This document shows positions 24,901 through 33,089 of a stretch of DNA of 64,000 bases, piece by piece. Where the stretch lies: contig CM019713.1 in NCBI GenBank assembly GCA_009760885.1, forward strand, positions 30,447,889 through 30,511,888, written 5' to 3'. Position 1 is the first letter of the stretch. Each line of letters begins with the position of its first letter. The translations under genes were made by a program, and so were the position numbers. Under the pieces are notes generated by a model. That model saw nothing but the letters and a program-made list of their open reading frames with translations, was not told the DNA's origin and ran no database searches. Source of the stretch: Achatina immaculata. Lineage: Eukaryota; Mollusca; Gastropoda; Stylommatophora; Achatinidae.

Positions 24901-27900
24901 CTTCAGTAAACAGTGGGGTTTCTTGACATGCTTCAGTAAACAGTGGGGTTTCTTGACATGCTTCAGTAAACAGTGGGGTTTCTTGACATGCTTCAGTAGA
25001 CAGTGGGGTTTCTTGACATGCTTCAGTAAACAGTAGGATTTCTTGACATGCTTCAGTAAACAGTAGGATTTCTTGACATGCTTCAGTAAACAGTAGGATT
25101 TCTTGACATGCTTCAGTAGACAGTGGGGTTTCTTGACATGCTTCAGTAGACAGTGGGGTTTCTTGACATGCTTCAGTAAACAGTAGGATTTCTTGACATG
25201 CTTCAGTAAACAGTAGGATTTCTTGACATGCTTCAGTAAACAGTAGGATTTCTTGACATGCTTCAGTAAACAGTAGGATTTCTTGACATGCTTCAGTAGA
25301 CAGTGGGGTTTCTTGACATGCTTCAGTAAACAGTAGGATTTCTTGACATGCTTCAGTAAACAGTAGGATTTCTTGACATGCTTCAGTAAACAGTGGGATT
25401 TCTTGACATGCTTCAGTAGACAGTGGGGTTTCTTGACATGCTTCAGTAGACAGTGGGGTTTCTTGACATGCTTCAGTAAACAGTAGGATTTCTTTACATG
25501 CTTCAGTAAACAGTAGGATTTCTTGACATGCTTCAGTAAACAGTAGGATTTCTTGACATGCTTCAGTAAACAGTAGGATTTCTTGACATGCTTCAGTAAA
25601 CAGTGGGGTTTCTAGATCTGCAGCAGCAGCAAGAGGGATTTCTAGATATGCTTCAGTAAACAACAGGATTTCTAGATATGTTTCAGTAAACAATGAGATT
25701 TCTAGATCTCCAACAGTAAACATGGAGGTTTCTAGTATGTTTCAGTAAACAGTGGGGTCTCTAGATAGACTTCAGTAAATAGTGGGGATTCTAGATAGGC
25801 TTCAGTAAACAGTGGGATTTCTCGATATGCTTTCAGTGGGATTTCTAGAGCAAGTGTATATTATGGTTGTATAGATTCTTTTAAAAGTGTATGAAAGAAA
25901 GACTCAAAATGAGGAAATACTGGCACAATATTATGTTTATGGTTTGAAATACATCATTTTTGTTCACTTCAACAGATCAGTGGTCGTCAGATGTTTGAGT
26001 TTAATCCAGATCTTGTCCTGGCTGATGATGATGAGGCTCAGGAGGGAGAGCTTGAAAGAGAAGATGATGATGATGATGATGTAAGTAGTTGTTGAGTCAC
26101 AGGAGGGAGAGCTTGAAAGAGAAGATGATGATGATGATGTAAGTAGTTGTTGAGTCACAGGAGGGAGAGCTTGAAAGAGAAGATGATGATGATGATGATG
26201 TAAGTAGTTGTTGAGTCACAGGAGGGAGAGGTTGAAAGAGAAGATGATGATGTAAGTAGTTGTTGAGTCACAGGAGGGAGAGCTTGAAAGAGAAGATGAT
26301 GATGATGATGATGTAAGTAGTTGTTGAGTCACAGGAGGGAGAGCTTGAAAGAGAAGATGATGATGTAAGTAGTTGTTGAGTCACAGGAGGGAGAGGTTGA
26401 AAGAGAAGATGATGATGTAAGTAGTTGTTGAGTCACAGGAGGGAAAGCTTGAAAGAGAAGATGATGATGTAAGTAGTTGTTGAGTCACAGGAGGGAGAGC
26501 TTGAAAGAGAAGATGATGATGATGATGATGTAAGTAGTTGTTGAGTCACAAGAGGGAGAGCTTGAAAGAGAAGATGATGATGATGATGATGTAAGTAGTT
26601 GTTGAGTCACAGGAGGGAGAGCTTGAAAGAGAAGATGATGATGATGATGTAAGTAGTTGTTGAGTCACAGGAGGGAGAGCTTGAAAGAGAATGATGATGA
26701 TGATGATGTAAGTAGTTGTTGAGTCACAGGAGGGAGAGCTTGAAAGAGAAGATGATGATGATGATGATGTAAGTAGTTGTTGAGTCACAGGAGGGAGAGC
26801 TTGAAAGAGAAGATGATGATGATGATGATGTAAGTAGTTGTTGAGTCACAGGAGGGAGAGCTTGAAAGAGAAGATGATGATGATGTAAGTAGTTGTTGAG
26901 TCACAGGAGGGAGAGCTTGAAAGAGAAGATGATGATGATGATGATGTAAGTAGTTGTTGAGTCACAGGAGGGAGAGCTTGAAAGAGAAGATGATGATGAT
27001 GATGATGTAAGTAGTTGTTGAGTCACAGGAGGGAGAGCTTGAAAGAGAAGATGATGATGATGTAAGTAGTTGTTGAGTCACAGGAGGGAGAGCTTGAAAG
27101 AGAAGATGATGGGGTTTCTTGACATGCTTCAGTAAACAGTGGGGTTTCTTGACATGCTTCAGTAAACAGTGGGATTTCTTGACATGCTTCAGTAAACAGT
27201 GGGGTTTCTTGACATGCTTCAGTAAACAGTGGGGTTTCTTGACATGCTTCAGTAGACAGTGGGGTTTCTTGACATGCTTCAGTAAACAGTAGGATTTCTT
27301 GACATGCTTCAGTAAACAGTAGGATTTCTTGACATGCTTCAGTAAACAGTAGGATTTCTTGACATGCTTCAGTAGACAGTGGGGTTTCTTGACATGCTTC
27401 AGTAGACAGTGGGGTTTCTTGACATGCTTCAGTAAACAGTAGGATTTCTTGACATGCTTCAGTAAACAGTAGGATTTCTTGACATGCTTCAGTAAACAGT
27501 AGGATTTCTTGACATGCTTCAGTAAACAGTAGGATTTCTTGACATGCTTCAGTAGACAGTGGGGTTTCTTGACATGCTTCAGTAAACAGTAGGATTTCTT
27601 GACATGCTTCAGTAAACAGTAGGATTTCTTGACATGCTTCAGTAAACAGTGGGATTTCTTGACATGCTTCAGTAGACAGTGGGGTTTCTTGACATGCTTC
27701 AGTAGACAGTGGGGTTTCTTGACATGCTTCAGTAAACAGTAGGATTTCTTTACATGCTTCAGTAAACAGTAGGATTTCTTGACATGCTTCAGTAAACAGT
27801 AGGATTTCTTGACATGCTTCAGTAAACAGTAGGATTTCTTGACATGCTTCAGTAAACAGTGGGGTTTCTAGATCTGCAGCAGCAGCAAGAGGGATTTCTA

Positions 27901-30900
27901 GATATGCTTCAGTAAACAACAGGATTTCTAGATATGTTTCAGTAAACAATGAGATTTCTAGATCTCCAACAGTAAACATGGAGGTTTCTAGTATGTTTCA
28001 GTAAACAGTGGGGTCTCTAGATAGACTTCAGTAAATAGTGGGGATTCTAGATAGGCTTCAGTAAACAGTGGGATTTCTCGATATGCTTTCAGTGGGATTT
28101 CTAGAGCAAGTGTATATTATGGTTGTATAGATTCTTTTAAAAGTGTATGAAAGAAAGACTCAAAATGAGGAAATACTGGCACAATATTATGTTTATGGTT
28201 TGAAATACATCATTTTTGTTCACTTCAACAGATCAGTGGTCGTCAGATGTTTGAGTTTAATCCAGATCTTGTCCTGGCTGATGATGATGAGGCTCAGGAG
28301 GGAGAGCTTGAAAGAGAAGATGATGATGATGATGATGTAAGTAGTTGTTGAGTCACAGGAGGGAGAGCTTGAAAGAGAAGATGATGATGATGATGTAAGT
28401 AGTTGTTGAGTCACAGGAGGGAGAGCTAGAAAGAGAAGATGATGATGATGATGATGTAAGTAGTTGTTGAGTCACAGGAGGGAGAGCTTGAAAGAGAAGA
28501 TGATGATGATGATGATGTAAGTAGTTGTTGAGTCACAGGAGGGAGAGCTTGAAAGAGAAGATGATGATGATGTAAGTAGTTGTTGAGTCACAGGAGGGAG
28601 AGCTTGAAAGAGAAGATGATGATGATGATGATGTAAGTAGTTGTTGAGTCACAGGAGGGAGAGCTTGAAAGAGAAGATGATGATGATGTAAGTAGTTGTT
28701 GAGTCACAGGAGGGAAAGCTTGAAAGAGAAGATGATGATGATGTAAGTAGTTGTTGAGTCACAGGAGGGAGAGCTTGAAAGAGAAGATGATGATGATGAT
28801 GATGTAAGTAGTTGTTGAGTCACAGGAGGGAGAACTTGAAAGAGAAGATGATGATGATGATGTAAGTAGTTGTTGAGTCACAGGAGGGAGAGCTTGAAAG
28901 AGAAGATGATGATGATGTAAGTAGTTGTTGAGTCACAGGAGGGAGAACTTGAAAGAGAAGATGATGATGATGATGATGATGATGTAAGTAGTTGTTGAGT
29001 CACAGGAGGGAGAACTTGAAAGAGAAGATGATGATGTAAGTAGTTGTTGAGTCACAGGAGGGAGAGCTTGAAAGAGAAGATGAAAGTAGTTGTTGAGTCA
29101 CAGGAGGAACTTGAAAGAGAAGATGATGATGATGATGTAAGTAGTTGTTGAGTCACAGGAGGGAGAGGTTGAAAGAGAAGATGATGATGATGATGTAAGT
29201 AGTTGTTGAGTCACAGGAGGGAGAGGTTGAAAGAGAAGATGATGATGATGATGTAAGTAGTTGTTGAGTCACAGGAGGGAGAGGTTGAAAGAGAAGATGA
29301 TGATGTAAGTAGTTGTTGAGTCACAGGAGGGAAAGCTTGAAAGAGAAGATGATGATGTAAGTAGTTGTTGAGTCACAGGAGGGAGAGGTTGAAAGAGAAG
29401 ATGATGATGATGATGTAAATAGTTGTTGAGTCACAGCAATTTAGTTTGCTGTTCTTAGAGGTAGCATCAAAGTAACGGTGGAGTTACTAGCCCTTTCCTG
29501 CCAGTTTTTTTAAAAAAGTGAAGGCCTCCTGTGAGACTCATTTTATTTACAGCTTAATTTGAAAGTTTTGTTTAATGTAAATACTTTTCTTTTTCACTTT
29601 ATTGGAAGTGATTGCTGTGTACAATTAATAAAAGATAATTTAATTTGTTCACTAAATGGGTGAATTATTTTTTTTCCAGTATCAGTCAGTCAGTCAAGTG
29701 CTGTGCTGCGGTGTGTAGGCAATCATTTCTCTCCACAATTCCCTGTCTTTTGAGTTGATTATGAGATCCATCAGTGAGTTTCTTCCTAGCCACACTGACA
29801 GCCCATCCAGTAACTTCTCTCTCTGTCTTCCTCTGTCTCTTCTTCCCTCAATTTTTCTAATTGCCACAGTGTGTTCCAATTTTCCTCTTCTCAGAAAATG
29901 TCCTACAAATCTCGCTTGTCTGCTTCCTGATCTTTGCTATAAGTTGCCTTTTAACGCCAGCCTCTCTTAAGACTTCTTGGTTGGTTTTCTTAGCTGTCCA
30001 CGATACCTTCAACATCCTTCTTATAAACCACATTTCCATGGCCTCCATTTCTCTCTGTACTCTTATTCATGGACTATGCTTCACATCCATAAAACAAAAT
30101 TGGCTCGATGTAACATTTAAGTACTCGGAATCTTGTTTGCATTGATATGGATCTGTTGCACAAGATGTTTCTCATTTTCTGGAATGCTGACTTGGCCTGA
30201 GCACGTCTGCTTTTTATTTCGTTGTGACATTTCCCATACATTGTTATGATTGTTCCTAAGTACTTGAATTTATCAATGTGTTTCAGATCTGTGCCATCAG
30301 TGGTAATGCTACATTTTGGTGGCATTCGTTTCTTTGAGATGACCATCACTTTTGTCTTCTTTTTGTTCGGGCTGAGACTTTTACTTTTACTTTCACGAAC
30401 CACGATGTCCAGAAGAATCTGTAGATCCCCTTCACTTTTAGCAGTCAGAACTGTGTTGTCTGCGTATCTTAAGTTGTTAAGGTTGTACTCGCCAATTGAT
30501 ATTCCTGGCAAGTTCTCTATATTTCTCATTATGTTTTCGCTGTTCAAGGAGAAGAGGTCAGGGGATAGATCATTTTCCAGTATGTAAATGGTAAAAAAAT
30601 AGTTTTTCTGGAATGAGTCAGTTGTTGAAGAAAATTGTTCCATGGAGCTGAAATGCTGAAGCTGGTTTGGTAGGGACTAAACAAAAGCAGGAAGGTTGGG
30701 ATAAGCTGCAGATATTGCTGTTGTAATGAACTGAACATAAAAGGGAATTAAAAATAATGGGTTTTGTTTTCTTTCTATCATACATTTGAAACGGTATTTT
30801 GAAATCATGAAAGGTCCTTCCTAGCTGACAAAATCACTAATCATTGTGCGCTGTGTTTTAAATAATATTGATATTTTTCACAGTTTAGTGATAAATATTA

Positions 30901-33052
30901 ACAAAAATTTAATGATAAATGATTTTATCTGTGTTTTATCAATGTTTTATTTTTCTGTGATGTGATGCTTGTGGTTATAAATGTTGCATTTATTATTATT
31001 ATTTTTTTTTTTAACAGGAGGAAGATGACGCCAAAGTGAAAGACATAAGCGAACAGATGTGGGGAGGGATGGCGACGGAAGTGGACAACACAGGAACACA
31101 AGCACCGGCTGATCGACTCAGGGTCGCACCAGTGATCAATGGAATTGATAATAGTGGTAAGTGTTGCTTTGTTAGCTGTAGCGATTAAGCAAAAAAATGT
31201 TGAGTTAGCATTACAGGCAGCGGAGTTCTAATACTTAGATTAATTCTTGTGTCATTTCACAGTGTTGTGGTTAGAACAAGGTCAGGAATTGTTTACTTGT
31301 ATGTCAGAGGCTTATTATTTTTGCTGCTGGAGCCATGTTCGTCACTAAGAAGTTGGAACACACTTATACCTCACGTGCCTGTGTATTAACAGTGTCATAC
31401 CAAGGGGGTTTTTGTTTTGGCCAAATTGAAATCCTGAATGTCTTGAGGAGATGTTATGGAGTTTTCAACATCAGGGGCCACCAGATCCCAGAAATTAGAT
31501 ACACTGATGATACTGTCCTTCTATCAAACAGCTCAGAAGGACTGCAATAGTTGATTCTCACCACCAAAAGACACAGCGAAGCTCAGAACCTCGTTTTAAA
31601 CATCAACAAAACCAAAGTAATGACAATTGACAAAATTGGAGTCCGAGCAAGACCACAGTCTGCCCTAGCAAGGAAAGGTGCTGAAGTCAGAGTTACCCAG
31701 CCAGAAGGCGCATCGCAAAAATCAGGGTAACACATTATCGCTAATGAAATGCGAACGAAGAAGAAGACAAAATTGGAAGCAAACCCAAAATTTCATTGGA
31801 CCACCAAGTCTGACGGGATAGTGTAAGAGGAAATCACCAACTGAGCTGATGGCCTGCATGAAGGATCGTGTACTCTGGAGAAGAATAATAGCCAACGCCA
31901 GTCGGCACAGCACTTGATGATGATGATGAGGAGCAAGAGCTGGAAAAAAAGTAAATAAATGTGAATATCTGGTTTATTCATTATCACCAGTGGTGACCGC
32001 CCAGTGGAAATGAAGGAAGACTAGCAGGTGCATCACAGAAACAAATGCAGGTAGAGTATGTCTCAAGGTACCAACAAGAAAACTAAGCTATGTTTGCTAA
32101 AGAGCTTACATGTTCCCAGTGGGAACATATGGATGTGAAACATGGAACAAATCACTAGAAAAGAGAATAACAGCATTTGAAATTAAATGTTACAGAAGGC
32201 CACTTAGAATATCATGGATATAAAAAAAAAAAATGAAATAAAGAGATATTGACGGGATTAGGTGTGGCAGAGAACTGGCTCATAAACACCATCAAAATTA
32301 GAAAGCTGAGATACTTCGACCACATCAAGAGACACAGTGTTTTGGAGAGGTTAATAGTGGAAGGCGTAGTGCCAGGTAAAAGAGAAAAGCGACAGCCTCG
32401 CCACAGCACGGAAATTCTGAGCCAACTTGCTGAAGACCACATTGCATTCAGGGAGGCAGTGAGAGGAAGAACATTCTGGAAAGGACATGTCACATGAAGA
32501 TGGAGAAGAGTACAGCAGTAAATTGAGGCGCCCCCCCCCCCCCCAAAAAAAAAAAAAACCTCAAAAGCAAGAATTCTTGATGAAAGAGTATAGTTTTTTT
32601 TCAACAGAATGAAAGACCAGTGACAATTTTTACATGGCTCTACCTCAGAGTTTCTTGAAATGATGTGGGCTTCTCTCACATATCCAGGGACCTCTCTGAG
32701 TTATATGATCCACGGCTGAAAAGGAACATCATTATATTTTTTTCTGTAGCAGTGGGGTTGGAGGGGAAAGTGAAAAAGGGGAGAGATTGAGAACCCACAG
32801 TCTGGTGGTTTGTGCTGTAGATGCAGTAAAGCAAGATCTCATTTTTAACAGGATTTCAGAGAATAGGGCATGCTTGTTCATCCCACTTTTATGGGAATAC
32901 AGAGTCAAAGTGTTAACTTTCTGTTACAGCTTGTAGCTGTGGCCAGATTTGGCCTGTGCATTGAAGCAGAGTTGTGGAAGAAAATTATACTGATGTCAGT
33001 AAAAATTAGATAAAATCGTAACAAATTATTATAAATTCATGATTTCTAGTCA

Positions 33053-33089
<37 letters not shown>

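Larger units (their letters stand above)
24855..29366. repeat. 2.26-kb tandem segmental duplication (contains exon 10)
   Basis: Copy 1 is 24855-27110 and copy 2 starts at 27111, where a satellite unit is abruptly joined to gggg-tttcttgacatg of the minisatellite. Constant 2256-bp offsets link the rare tctttacatg variant (25494/27750), exon 10 (25976/28232) and the degenerate minisatellite edge. Differences exist (e.g. gtggggt versus gtgggat near 27170; gagagcta near 28427), so the copies are not identical. Confidence 0.92.

Noticed and set aside
22574..25723. A 1049-codon open frame on the minus strand with [10 protein letters not shown] repeats, and smaller frames on both strands
   Set aside because: It is the translation of a 30-bp minisatellite. 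The frame persists because 30 is a multiple of three and the unit lacks stops; a 1-bp deletion simply switches it to another open frame. It lies inside a zc3h15 intron and has no domain.
22625..28110. CRISPR-like regular 30-bp repeats
   Set aside because: Repeats are directly abutting with no spacers, and the host is eukaryotic.
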